Below, piece after piece: positions 42,306 to 50,784 of a stretch of DNA of 54,628 nt. The position numbers and the translations under genes were made by a program. The notes beneath the pieces are model-generated. The model was not told the DNA's origin, made no database searches, and saw only the letters and a list, made by a program, of their open reading frames with translations. Source of the DNA: Bacillota bacterium (GTDB lineage Bacteria > Bacillota > Clostridia > Christensenellales > CAG-138); assembly GCA_023399275.1 (NCBI GenBank), contig JAEWQH010000113.1:1-54628 (forward strand), read 5' to 3'. Within the stretch, counting starts at the first letter, position 1. Every line of letters starts with the position of its first letter.

Positions 42306-43310
42306 TCAGCGATAGGCGATGTTCATCGAGCCGAAGCTGACGTCCCCGTCGATGACGAGCGACTGCGACGCGTCCGCATTTGGTTCGCCATTCATCTGGA
42401 TAGAGCCAAACGACTTGTCCGCCTTGATGTAGAGCCGCACCGTTTTGGGGACGATCAGGTCAAACGTTCCAAAGGAGACGTCCACATCCAGCACGGCGTT
42501 CGGTGCCACGTGCGAAATCCCGGTCAGATCCAGCTCACTCTTGCCAAAGGAAAGGTCGATGTCTCCGCCGAGGAACTCCTCCGCAGCGACCTTGCGGTTT
42601 TCCTGGGAAAACGAGCAGTCATAGTTGAGAAAGCCGTTTTCCTCGCGGTACTCGCTATGCGTATTCTTATCTTTATTGAAACGCAGCCCGCACCAGTGGC
42701 TCTTGTTCGGAAAGAGCGCCTCATAAAGAATCGTGAGCCCCAGCAGCACCAAAAGTCCCGGCCAGATCACGCTCCATGTCAGCACAAACGCCGTCACGCC
42801 GAGGTTAAAGAGCAGGAAATAGAGCCCGATTCCCGCAACCGCGAGCGCAAAGAACGAAAAGCGCTTAACGATCCAGCTGACGCCGAGGCCGATGATGACG
42901 GCTGGCCAAACGATGCCCCATACACCGATCGAGACGACGCCCAGTCGCTGCATCAAAAACGCGAGCCCGAGTGCGATGATGAGCACCGCGAACCAGACCC
43001 CGTCCTTCTTTGCGTCCTTGCCTCCATCCCAGGAGACGGAGAACTTGCCGTCCCCTTCCGGGTTGCTCTTCTGTGCGTCTACGATGACGACCTTCGGCTC
43101 GATCGGCTTGACGCCGAGCAGCTCGTCCGTCGTAACGCCCAGCTTTTCCGCCAGCAGCGGGAGAATCGAGATATCCGGGCAGGATACATCGTTCTCCCAT
43201 TTGCTGACCGCCTGCGCCGAAACCCCCATCATTTCGGCGAGCTGTTCCTGTGTGTAACCCTTCTGCTTGCGAAGCTGCATGATGCGCTTCCCCATCGATT
43301 GCTGTTCCAT
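42306..43310 (-). CDS. Membrane-bound XRE regulator with LiaF-like C-terminal domain
   Basis: A 334-residue protein with an unusual combination of domains. Residues about 5-62 form an XRE helix-turn-helix (YTQEQLAEMMGVSAQAVSKWEN). Four hydrophobic segments follow at about 105-210. The C-terminal 100 residues are a beta-repeat domain in which a D/K-x-SFG motif recurs four times (LSFGKSELDL, VSFGTFDLIV, KSFGSIQMNG, VSFGSMNIAY), like the LiaF/toast-rack family that senses envelope stress. With four membrane segments both ends should be cytoplasmic. The ATG at 43310 has GAGGG upstream; an in-frame ATG at 43331 is an alternative. It is convergent with the ABC exporter and divergent from def. Confidence 0.85.
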   Translation of the reverse strand: MEQQSMGKRIMQLRKQKGYTQEQLAEMMGVSAQAVSKWENDVSCPDISILPLLAEKLGVTTDELLGVKPIEPKVVIVDAQKSNPEGDGKFSVSWDGGKDAKKDGVWFAVLIIALGLAFLMQRLGVVSIGVWGIVWPAVIIGLGVSWIVKRFSFFALAVAGIGLYFLLFNLGVTAFVLTWSVIWPGLLVLLGLTILYEALFPNKSHWCGLRFNKDKNTHSEYREENGFLNYDCSFSQENRKVAAEEFLGGDIDLSFGKSELDLTGISHVAPNAVLDVDVSFGTFDLIVPKTVRLYIKADKSFGSIQMNGEPNADASQSLVIDGDVSFGSMNIAYR

Positions 43311-43405
43311 CGTGTTTTCCCTCTCTTTCATGCGTTCATTATGTCACAAAGCGTAAAACTTGAACATATACTGTTTTTCGAGTCCGAAGTTTCGTCTCAA
43401 CTCCA

Positions 43406-43465
43406 GGTAGAATATAGATCAACTTTGAAAACAGGGTGTAAACCCTCGGTAGAATTTTGCTCAAC
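43406..43465. repeat. Direct repeats GGTAGAAT-N5-TCAAC, 42 bp apart
   Basis: The same 8+5 pattern occurs at 43406-43423 and 43448-43465. The period of 42 bp equals four helical turns, so both copies face the same side of the DNA. They lie in the spacer between the XRE/LiaF-like gene and def, the second ending 11 bp before the def -35 box. The XRE regulator is the obvious candidate binder. Confidence 0.5.
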
Positions 43466-43476
43466 CGTTGCTTTTC

Positions 43477-43505
43477 TTTACAGCGCTTCGCTTTTTTAGT
43501 ACAAT
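43477..43505 (+). promoter_or_regulatory. Promoter of the def-fmt-rsmB-rlmN-prpC-prkC-rsgA-rpe operon
   Basis: TTTACA (43477-43482) and TACAAT (43500-43505) are separated by 17 bp, 31 bp before the def start. Confidence 0.65.
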
Positions 43506-43536
43506 ACCATTGGCTGAACAAGGAGGTTCATACACT

Positions 43537-44025
43537 ATGGCATTGCGTACCATCCGCACGGACGATGACCCGTGCCTCTATAAAATCTGCAAACCCGTTT
43601 CCAAGTTCGACGCGCGGCTTGCCGAGCTGATCGACGACATGTTTGAAACCATGGATGCAGCGGACGGCGCAGGCCTCGCCGCCCCGCAGGTTGGCATTCT
43701 GCGGCGCGTGGTCGTTGTGGACGCCGGCGAAGGACGGATCGAGCTCGTTAATCCGCGCGTTGTGCTGAGCGAAGGCAAGCAGGGCGGCTATGAAGGCTGC
43801 CTGTCGTTTCCGGGCCAGAGCGGCTATGTCGAACGGGCCGATCATGTAATCGTAGAGGGCTACGACCGCACCGGCGATCTGCGCACCTACGATACCTGCG
43901 GCTTTTTTGCGCGCGCAATTCAGCACGAGCTGGATCATCTCGACGGTGTCGTCTACCTCACCAAGAAGACCGAGCCGCCGCAGGGCTTTGACGACGAGCC
44001 GCATGAGCAGGAGAACATGGGATGA
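43537..44025 (+). CDS. def: Peptide deformylase
   Basis: A 162-residue metalloenzyme that removes the N-formyl group from new proteins. All three active-site motifs are present: GAGLAAPQVG (near residues 43-52), EGCLSFPG (near 88-95) with the metal-binding Cys, and HELDHLDG with the two metal-binding His and the catalytic Glu. AGGAGG 10 nt upstream sets the start at 43537; an in-frame upstream extension would run through the promoter. It overlaps fmt by 4 bp, pairing deformylation with formylation. Confidence 0.97.
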   Translation: MALRTIRTDDDPCLYKICKPVSKFDARLAELIDDMFETMDAADGAGLAAPQVGILRRVVVVDAGEGRIELVNPRVVLSEGKQGGYEGCLSFPGQSGYVERADHVIVEGYDRTGDLRTYDTCGFFARAIQHELDHLDGVVYLTKKTEPPQGFDDEPHEQENMG

Positions 44026-44948
44026 AAATCGCCTTTCTCGGCACGCCGGAGTTCGCGCTGCCTTCGCTGGACATGCTGCGCCAAAGCGGGCATACGCTCG
44101 CCGTATTTACGCAGCCCGACCGTCCGGTCGGCCGCCACGCGGTGCTGACGCCCCCGCCGACAAAGGCATATGCGCTTATGCATGGCATCCCCGTCTATCA
44201 GTTTGAGAAGATCCGCCTGCCCGAGGGCGTTGCCGCGCTTCGATCGTTTGCGCCGGATCTGATGGTGACTGCGGCGTTTGGCCAGCTCCTCTCGGCAGAG
44301 AACCTTGCGATCCCACAATATGGCTGCATCAACGTCCACGGCTCGCTTCTGCCGAAGTATCGCGGCGCTGCGCCGATCCAGTGGGCGATCATCAACGGCG
44401 AGACGCAGACCGGCATTACCACCATGATGACCGACGTCGGCATGGACACGGGCGACATCCTGCTCGCCGATCGCATCGAAATCGGGCCGGATGAGACCGC
44501 GGGCGAGCTCTTCACGCGTATGGCGCTGCTCGGAGCCGAGACGCTCCGGCGCACGCTTGCCGCGCTGGAAGCGGGCGCGCTCGCACGCACCCCGCAGGAC
44601 GAATCGCAGGCAACCAAATGCCCCATGCTCAAAAAAGAGCACGGCAAGCTTGATTTTTCACAGACGGCCGCCGCCGTTCACAACCGCGTGCGCGGCACAA
44701 ACCCCTGGCCGGGCGCATATGCCCTGCTCGACGGCGCGCCGCTCAAGATCCACAAAACCCGCCACACGGCGCGTGCTTTGGGCAAGGAAGCGCCCGGCCT
44801 GCTTTCGGGCGAGGCAAAGAGCGGCCTGTTTTTGCGCTGTGCGGACGGATGGCTGGAGATACTGGAGCTACAGGCTACGGGCGGAAAGCGCTTGTATGCA
44901 AAAGATTATCTGCTGGGAAAGGCGCTGGAAGGAAAGGTGCTCGTTTGA
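44022..44948 (+). CDS. fmt: Methionyl-tRNA formyltransferase
   Basis: A 308-residue enzyme that formylates initiator Met-tRNA using 10-formyl-tetrahydrofolate. The N-terminus MKIAFLGTPEFALPSL, the catalytic NVHGSLLPKYRGAAPIQWAII block near residues 106-126 and GITTMMTDVGMDTGDIL are diagnostic; the C-terminal tRNA-binding domain follows. The ATG overlaps the def stop and its own stop overlaps the rsmB start, so the genes are tightly coupled. Confidence 0.97.
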   Translation: MKIAFLGTPEFALPSLDMLRQSGHTLAVFTQPDRPVGRHAVLTPPPTKAYALMHGIPVYQFEKIRLPEGVAALRSFAPDLMVTAAFGQLLSAENLAIPQYGCINVHGSLLPKYRGAAPIQWAIINGETQTGITTMMTDVGMDTGDILLADRIEIGPDETAGELFTRMALLGAETLRRTLAALEAGALARTPQDESQATKCPMLKKEHGKLDFSQTAAAVHNRVRGTNPWPGAYALLDGAPLKIHKTRHTARALGKEAPGLLSGEAKSGLFLRCADGWLEILELQATGGKRLYAKDYLLGKALEGKVLV

Positions 44949-46219
44949 ACGCACGCAGGCAGGCGCTCGACGCGCTCTGCGACATCACGGAACGCGGAGC
45001 CTACGCAAACCTCCGCGTCAAACAACTGACTGCTTCCCTGCCGGAGCGCGAGGCCAAGCAAGCCGCCGCGCTCGTTTATCATACGCTTGACCACCTGCTG
45101 ACCATAGACTACTATCTGGCGCACTTCGTCAAGGGCAGCCAGAAGCCGGTTATACGTGGCATCCTGCGCCTCGGCGTATGCGAGCTGCTGTTTCTCTCCA
45201 CACCGGCGCACGCGGCGGTAAGCGAAAGCGTCGCCTTGACACGGGAGGTCGGCAAGTCTGCGCTGGCCGGGTTCGTCAACGCCGTGCTGCGAAATATCGA
45301 CCGCAGCCGCGCCGCCCTGCCTGCTTTTCCGGCAGAACCTGTCCCCCGGCTCTCGATTCAATATAGCTATCCGGAATGGATCGTGCGCGAGTGGGTCTCC
45401 CGCTTTGGCGAGGCGCAGGCGGAGGCGCTGCTCTCGCAGCCCGCGTCTCGGCTCGAGGTCCGCGCACAGTATCCTTTTACCCGCCAAGCGCTGCAGGATG
45501 CGCTGCCGGTTGAAAGCGCCGTCAACCGTTATGACGAAAACTCCCTTTCGCTTGCAACCGGGTTCGACATTGCCTCTCACCCGCTCTTTGCGGATGGGAA
45601 GTTTACCGTGATGGGCGAAAGCGCCATGCTCGCCTGCCGCGCGCTCGGCGATATGACCGGAAAGCGCGTGCTGGACGCCTGCGCTGCGCCCGGCGGAAAG
45701 AGCGCCTATCTGGCCAGCCTTGCTTGCAACGATATCCGCCTGACCTGCCTGGAGCTCCACCCGCATCGCAAGGCGCTGCTCGACAAAACGCTTTCCCGCC
45801 TGCATGTCTGCGCCGATACGCTGCAAAAGGACGCAACCGTGTATGACCCGGCGTTTGAGCAGGCATTTGACGGCGTGCTGATCGACGCGCCCTGCAGCGG
45901 GCTTGGCCTGCTCGGCGACAAGCCGGATATCCGCTACAGCAAGACGGATGCGGACGTCGCCGCATTGGTTGCGATTCAGGCAGGCATCCTCGAAGCATGC
46001 GCACGCTACGTGGCCCCCGGCGGCATACTCATCTACGCCACATGCACCATCTCGCGCCGGGAGAACGAGGAGCAGATCGAATCGTTTTTACGCACGCACG
46101 ATGCATTTACACAGCAGACAATCCCGATTCCGATCGAAAATGACGGCCAAATTCAGCTGCTGCCGCATGTGCACCACACCGATGGATTCTTTATCGCGAG
46201 GATGAGACGATGTATCTAG
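44945..46219 (+). CDS. rsmB: 16S rRNA (cytosine-967-C5)-methyltransferase RsmB
   Basis: A 424-residue SAM-dependent methyltransferase with an N-terminal NusB-like RNA-binding domain (residues about 1-140). The SAM site is DACAAPGGKSAYLASL, and the two conserved cysteines are in DAPCSGLGLLGDKPDIRY and GILIYATCTISRREN. Translation starts at TTG (44945), overlapping the fmt stop, with AAGGAAAGG upstream; the protein then begins NARRQALDALCDITERGAYAN, typical for the family. It overlaps rlmN by 10 bp. Confidence 0.95.
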   Translation: MNARRQALDALCDITERGAYANLRVKQLTASLPEREAKQAAALVYHTLDHLLTIDYYLAHFVKGSQKPVIRGILRLGVCELLFLSTPAHAAVSESVALTREVGKSALAGFVNAVLRNIDRSRAALPAFPAEPVPRLSIQYSYPEWIVREWVSRFGEAQAEALLSQPASRLEVRAQYPFTRQALQDALPVESAVNRYDENSLSLATGFDIASHPLFADGKFTVMGESAMLACRALGDMTGKRVLDACAAPGGKSAYLASLACNDIRLTCLELHPHRKALLDKTLSRLHVCADTLQKDATVYDPAFEQAFDGVLIDAPCSGLGLLGDKPDIRYSKTDADVAALVAIQAGILEACARYVAPGGILIYATCTISRRENEEQIESFLRTHDAFTQQTIPIPIENDGQIQLLPHVHHTDGFFIARMRRCI

Positions 46220-47259
46220 CAGACCTGACAAAGCCGGAGGTCGAGGGCCTGCTCCATGCGTGGGGCGAGCCAAAGTATCGCGCGGGGCAGGTTTGGGCCT
46301 GGCTCAACAAGGGAGCACGCGCTTTTGAGATGACCAACCTCCCCGCTACGCTGCGCGAACGGCTCTCCGCAATCCCCTACGGCGGCGTCGAAATCGAGCG
46401 AAAGCTGCGCTCCGCGAAAGACGGCACGGTCAAATATCTCTTCCGGCTGGAGGATGAAAACCTTGTCGAAGGCGTGCTGATGCGCTATCATTATGGTAAT
46501 ACGCTATGCCTTTCCACGCAGGTCGGCTGCAGTATGGGCTGCCGGTTTTGCGCCTCTACGCTCGAAGGCTGTGTTCGAAACCTACGCCCCGGCGAGATGC
46601 TCGGGCAGATCTTCGCGGTCGAGCGGGACGAACCCGCCGGCGAGGCCGGCCATCGCACGGTGACCAACCTGGTGCTCATGGGCAGCGGAGAGCCGCTCGA
46701 CAACTACGATAACGTCGTCGCGTTTCTAAACAGGGCGGCCGCGCAGGACGGGCTTCGCATCAGCCCGCGCAACATCTCGCTCTCCACCTGCGGCATCGTG
46801 CCGAAGATCGCGCCCTTTCTCGCGGATGCGCCGCATGTAACGCTCTCCGTCTCGCTGCATGCGCACAACGACGAAACGCGCACCGCGCTGATGCCGATCA
46901 ACAAAGTCTACCCCATCGACAGCGTCATCGCCGCCGCAAAGGACTATGCGGAGAAGACCGGCAGGCGCGTCGTGTTTGAGTATGCACTCATCGGCGGCGT
47001 GAACGCCTCGCTTGCGGACGCGGACGCGCTGGCCGGAAAACTGCGCGGAATCCTCTGCCACGTAAACCTGATTCCGCTCAACCCCGTACCCGAGCGCGGG
47101 CTCAACGGCGTTTCCCGCGCCGAGGCGGATCGCTTTGCCGCCCGACTGGGCGAACGGAACATCTCTGCTACCGTACGCCGCGAGATGGGCACGGACATCG
47201 AAGGCGCGTGCGGCCAGCTGCGCAGGAGGATACTGCATGAAATTCGCGGTCAAGACTGA
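46210..47259 (+). CDS. rlmN: 23S rRNA (adenine-2503-C2)-methyltransferase RlmN
   Basis: A 349-residue radical SAM methyltransferase that modifies A2503 of 23S rRNA (and A37 of some tRNAs in relatives). The cluster motif is C107-x3-C111-x2-C114 (CSMGCRFC), preceded by QVG. The VLMGSGEPLDNYDNV and NISLSTCGIVPKI motifs and a C-terminal ISATVRREMGTDIEGACGQL with the methyl-carrying Cys are present. The last segment fits RlmN over Cfr. Its position in the conserved def-fmt-rsmB-rlmN-prpC block supports this. Confidence 0.97.
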   Translation: MYLADLTKPEVEGLLHAWGEPKYRAGQVWAWLNKGARAFEMTNLPATLRERLSAIPYGGVEIERKLRSAKDGTVKYLFRLEDENLVEGVLMRYHYGNTLCLSTQVGCSMGCRFCASTLEGCVRNLRPGEMLGQIFAVERDEPAGEAGHRTVTNLVLMGSGEPLDNYDNVVAFLNRAAAQDGLRISPRNISLSTCGIVPKIAPFLADAPHVTLSVSLHAHNDETRTALMPINKVYPIDSVIAAAKDYAEKTGRRVVFEYALIGGVNASLADADALAGKLRGILCHVNLIPLNPVPERGLNGVSRAEADRFAARLGERNISATVRREMGTDIEGACGQLRRRILHEIRGQD

Positions 47260-47974
47260 TATCGGAAAACGCGTTCATAACGAGGACGGCTACCTGCTCT
47301 CCGAAAAGGGTGCGGTTCCTATGCTCTTTGCCGTTGCGGACGGCATGGGCGGCCACGCCGCGGGCGCGGTTGCGAGCAGCCTGCTGGTCAAGCAGCTCTC
47401 TTTGTTTGACCGCATGGTGGAGCCGGAGCGCGCGCTTGAGCTGCTGCGCCACGCGGTGGAAAACGCAAACCTGAGCATCTACCGCGCTGCCGAGAAGGAT
47501 CCCGCCCTGCGCGGCATGGGCACGACGCTTGTCGCCGCGCTGATCCTCGGCGAGGATTTCATCGCCGCAAACGTCGGCGACAGCCGCATGTATCTATACC
47601 ACGCGGCCCAAAAGCAGCTGGATACCGTCACTACGGATCATTCTCTGGTCGAGCAACTGGTGCTCGCCGGCGCGATCACAAAAAGCGAGGCACGCGTCCA
47701 CCCCCAGCGCAACATCATCACCCGCGCCATGGGCGTCTCGCCTACAGTGGACGTCGATCTTTTCGAACGCGTCTGGAGTGCGGGCGATATTCTCGTCATC
47801 TGTTCGGACGGACTGCACGGCGCGGTCGAGGAGGATGACATCGTCTCCGTCCTCTCCTCCGCCCGCTCGCTCGAGAGCATGTGCGACGTGCTCATATCGC
47901 TCGCGCTGGACAACGGCGGCACGGATAACATCACCGTCATCCTCGTTCGGCTGGAGGAGGGTGACGCTCTATGA
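47237..47974 (+). CDS. prpC: PP2C-type serine/threonine phosphatase PrpC (Stp)
   Basis: A 245-residue metal-dependent phosphatase that opposes the PrkC kinase. The conserved motifs KRVHNEDGYLL, FAVADGMGGHAAG, GTTLVAALI, ANVGDSRMYLY and DGGTDNITVILV-type metal-binding ends are visible (here DNGGTDNITVIL). It starts inside rlmN (23-bp overlap) behind AGGAGGA and overlaps prkC by 4 bp, so phosphatase and kinase are made together. Confidence 0.96.
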   Translation: MKFAVKTDIGKRVHNEDGYLLSEKGAVPMLFAVADGMGGHAAGAVASSLLVKQLSLFDRMVEPERALELLRHAVENANLSIYRAAEKDPALRGMGTTLVAALILGEDFIAANVGDSRMYLYHAAQKQLDTVTTDHSLVEQLVLAGAITKSEARVHPQRNIITRAMGVSPTVDVDLFERVWSAGDILVICSDGLHGAVEEDDIVSVLSSARSLESMCDVLISLALDNGGTDNITVILVRLEEGDAL

Positions 47975-49845
47975 TCGCGCAGGGAACCATCGTCGGCCAT
48001 CGCTACCGCATCGTGGACGTCATCGGCACGGGCGGCATGGCGCATGTCTACCGCGCTGTAAACCTCAGCTCGCGCAGAGTCGTGGCCATCAAGGTGCTCA
48101 AGGACGAATACCGCAACGACGGCGAGTTCCTCCGCCGGTTTGAACGCGAGGCGCGCGCCGTGCTGCACCTTTCCCACGAGAACATCGTGCGCGCATACGA
48201 CGTGGGCGAGACGGACGGCCTGCCCTATATCGTTTTGGAATTTGTGGACGGCCGCACGCTCAAGGATATCCTCGACGAAAACGGGCCGATGCCCGCGCGC
48301 ATCGCCGTTGCGCTCGTCGTACAGGTACTCGACGCGCTCGGCGCTGCACACGCGGCCGGCATCATCCACCGCGACGTCAAGCCGCAAAACGTCATCGTCA
48401 TGCAGAGCGGCAAGGTCAAGCTCATGGACTTCGGCATTGCACGCGAGGTGGACGCCAACACCGTCACCTTCGCGGGCTCCACCGTCCTCGGCTCGGTGCA
48501 CTACCTCTCGCCGGAGCAGGCCAAGGGGCTGCCTGTCACGGAGGGGAGCGACCTCTATTCCGCCGGCATCATGCTCTATGAGATGCTGACCGGCCGCGTG
48601 CCGTTTGACGGGGACAGCTCCGTCTCCATCGCGCTCAAGCACATCAGCGACACGCCTGTGCCGCCGATCGAGCTCTCTTCCAAGGTCACCCCTGCGCTCA
48701 ACGACGTGATCCTGCGCGCGCTGAACAAGGACGTTACCCGCCGCTATGGAGCCGCCAGCGATATGAGCGCACATCTGCGCCGCGCGCTGAAGGACCCCTC
48801 AGGTGACTTTGCCCGCTATATCCCCGCGGCAAAGCAACAGACGCAGCGCAAGGTTGCGCCGAAGAAAAAAACGCATGGCGCGCTCAAAATCGGGCTGGCC
48901 GTGTGCGGGATCATCGTCATTCTCGTCGGCGCTTTTTTCGCGCTGCGGAGCGCGTATCAGAGCGAATCCGACGAGTTCGAGGTCGTGCCGACGCTTGTGG
49001 ACCGCTCCGTCGAGGAATCCAAGCAGCGCGCAGCAAACTTTGGCTTCACGTTTGAAATACAGACCTACGAAAACAACGATACCGTCGCGAGCGGAAATGT
49101 GATCTTGCAATCGCCGGAGGGCGGGTCAAAAGCGAAGCGCGGCACCATCATCTACGGCATCGTAAGCCTCGGGCCCGCCGCGCCAAGCGTACCCAACCTG
49201 ATCGGGCTCTCGCCGGACGAGGCGAGCCGCGCGCTCGAGCAAAGCGGGCTTGTGCTCGGCAGCATCAGCTACCGTATCTCAGAGATCGCCATCGGCTATG
49301 TCTGCGAACAATCCCTTCCGCCGGATACTGAGACGACAAACGGGCAGGTGGTGGATATCGTCATCAGCGCGTCTTCCGAGACGACGTTTGACATGCCGTA
49401 TGCCATGGATCTTCCGCTCAACCTCACGCTCGATCAGCTTCGCCTCGCTTCGTTCAACAACGTGTTTGTGCGGTATGCGGAGAGCAACATCGTAGAGGAT
49501 GGCGTCGTCTACCTGCAGGATCCGCTGCCCGGCACGCAGGTGCTGCCGGAGACGCAGGTTACGCTGACCGTCTGCGGCAAGCCCGTCTACCCGTATACCT
49601 CCGACATCGCCTTCAACCTCGACGTGGCGGATAGCGGAACGAAGGTGCTGGCCGCGCTTCAGGAGACATATAACGGGCTGGCTTACTATCGCGTTCTGTA
49701 TGAAGCGACCCTCGAAAAAGGCACTAAGGTACCGGTTTCGTTCACGGCAACCTCGGATATCGAGGGCACGCGGGAGGTCGTCCTCTTCAGCGGCGGCGTG
49801 ATCGTAAAGCGGCAGGATTTCACATTTGCGGCAAAGGAGTCCTGA
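47971..49845 (+). CDS. prkC: Membrane serine/threonine protein kinase with PASTA domains (PrkC/Stk)
   Basis: A 624-residue receptor-like kinase. The cytoplasmic Hanks-type domain spans about 10-272, with the glycine loop GTGGMAHVYRA (19-29), catalytic Lys41 (VAIKVLK), HRDVKPQN (133-140) and DFG (153-155). A basic juxtamembrane stretch is followed by one membrane helix (about 306-327). Outside are two recognisable PASTA repeats (VVPTLVDRSVEES and VPNLIGLSPDEASRAL) and a third, degenerate one starting near FDMPYAMDLPLNLT. The C-terminal 70 residues form an extra domain without an obvious PASTA pattern. It senses muropeptides or lipid II in relatives and regulates growth and cell-wall synthesis. 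Confidence 0.95.
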   Translation: MIAQGTIVGHRYRIVDVIGTGGMAHVYRAVNLSSRRVVAIKVLKDEYRNDGEFLRRFEREARAVLHLSHENIVRAYDVGETDGLPYIVLEFVDGRTLKDILDENGPMPARIAVALVVQVLDALGAAHAAGIIHRDVKPQNVIVMQSGKVKLMDFGIAREVDANTVTFAGSTVLGSVHYLSPEQAKGLPVTEGSDLYSAGIMLYEMLTGRVPFDGDSSVSIALKHISDTPVPPIELSSKVTPALNDVILRALNKDVTRRYGAASDMSAHLRRALKDPSGDFARYIPAAKQQTQRKVAPKKKTHGALKIGLAVCGIIVILVGAFFALRSAYQSESDEFEVVPTLVDRSVEESKQRAANFGFTFEIQTYENNDTVASGNVILQSPEGGSKAKRGTIIYGIVSLGPAAPSVPNLIGLSPDEASRALEQSGLVLGSISYRISEIAIGYVCEQSLPPDTETTNGQVVDIVISASSETTFDMPYAMDLPLNLTLDQLRLASFNNVFVRYAESNIVEDGVVYLQDPLPGTQVLPETQVTLTVCGKPVYPYTSDIAFNLDVADSGTKVLAALQETYNGLAYYRVLYEATLEKGTKVPVSFTATSDIEGTREVVLFSGGVIVKRQDFTFAAKES

Positions 49846-50724
49846 TTGGCAATGCAGGGAAGGATCATCAGGGGCATCGGGGGATTCTACGACGTGCTGC
49901 TCGACGGCGGCGAAACGCTCACCTGCAAGGCCCGCGGCCGCTTCCGCAACGAGGGCCTCACGCCTATGGTGGGCGACCTGGTCGATATCTCGATCCCCAA
50001 GACCGGATTTGCCGCGATGGATGATATCCTCCCGCGCAAAAACGCGCTGCTGCGTCCGCCCGTAGCCAACATCGACCTGCTGGTGATCGTGCTCTCCGCC
50101 GGCGTGCCCAAGCCGGACTTTTTGCTGGCGGACAAGCTGCTCGTGCAGGCGCATACGCTCCGCATCGAGCCGCTGCTCGTGCTCAACAAGATAGACGCCC
50201 TGCAGCCGGAAGTCGCAGCGGCGTTTGATGCGGATTATGCCGCGTTTCGAACGCTGCGCGCCTCGAGCCGCACGGGAGAGGGGCTGGATGCCCTCAAGGC
50301 CGCGCTGACCGGCCGCTGCTCCTGCTTTGCGGGACAGTCCGCCGTCGGCAAATCCTCGCTGCTCAACGCGCTTTTCCCTCAGCTCTCGCTGCAGACCGGC
50401 GAGCTGGCAAAGAAGACCTCCCGCGGCCGGCATACCACGCGCCAGGCGGAGCTATGGCCTTTTCTCGGCGGCGCAGTGCTCGATACCCCAGGATTTTCAC
50501 TTTTTGAGCTGAGCGATCTCTCGCAGGACGCGCTCAATGCCTGCTATCCCGAGTTTGCAGGCGCAGCGGCTGCATGTCGCTTCTCCGGCTGCCGGCACAA
50601 CGCCGAGCCGGACTGCGCGGTCAAAGCGCTGCTTGATGAGGGGAAGCTTCCCGGCGGCCGCTACGCACGTTATCTGGCGATCCAGGCAGAGCTCGAAGAA
50701 AAACACAGGCGGCGCTACTGTTGA
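49846..50724 (+). CDS. rsgA: Ribosome small subunit-dependent GTPase RsgA
   Basis: A 292-residue circularly permuted GTPase that checks late 30S maturation. An N-terminal OB fold (GRIIRGIGGFYDVLL) precedes the GTPase motifs in permuted order: G4 LNKID, then G1 GQSAVGKSSLLN, then G3 DTPGF. The C-terminal zinc site has the CxxxxxCxHxxxxxxC pattern (CRFSGCRHNAEPDC). The start is TTG at 49846, with AAGGAG 7 nt upstream; an ATG two codons later is an alternative. It follows the prkC stop directly. Confidence 0.95.
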   Translation: MAMQGRIIRGIGGFYDVLLDGGETLTCKARGRFRNEGLTPMVGDLVDISIPKTGFAAMDDILPRKNALLRPPVANIDLLVIVLSAGVPKPDFLLADKLLVQAHTLRIEPLLVLNKIDALQPEVAAAFDADYAAFRTLRASSRTGEGLDALKAALTGRCSCFAGQSAVGKSSLLNALFPQLSLQTGELAKKTSRGRHTTRQAELWPFLGGAVLDTPGFSLFELSDLSQDALNACYPEFAGAAAACRFSGCRHNAEPDCAVKALLDEGKLPGGRYARYLAIQAELEEKHRRRYC

Positions 50725-50784
50725 GCGGTCGGCCGGCTTCGCATCGATACGATACAATTGCAGTTTGCAAAGGAGAACATGATT

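Noticed and set aside
38453..43310. Mobile element carrying the exporter and XRE gene
   Set aside because: No transposase, integrase, terminal repeats or target-site duplication were seen, and base composition is like the neighbours. The cassette is described as an insertion relative to Bacillus gene order only.
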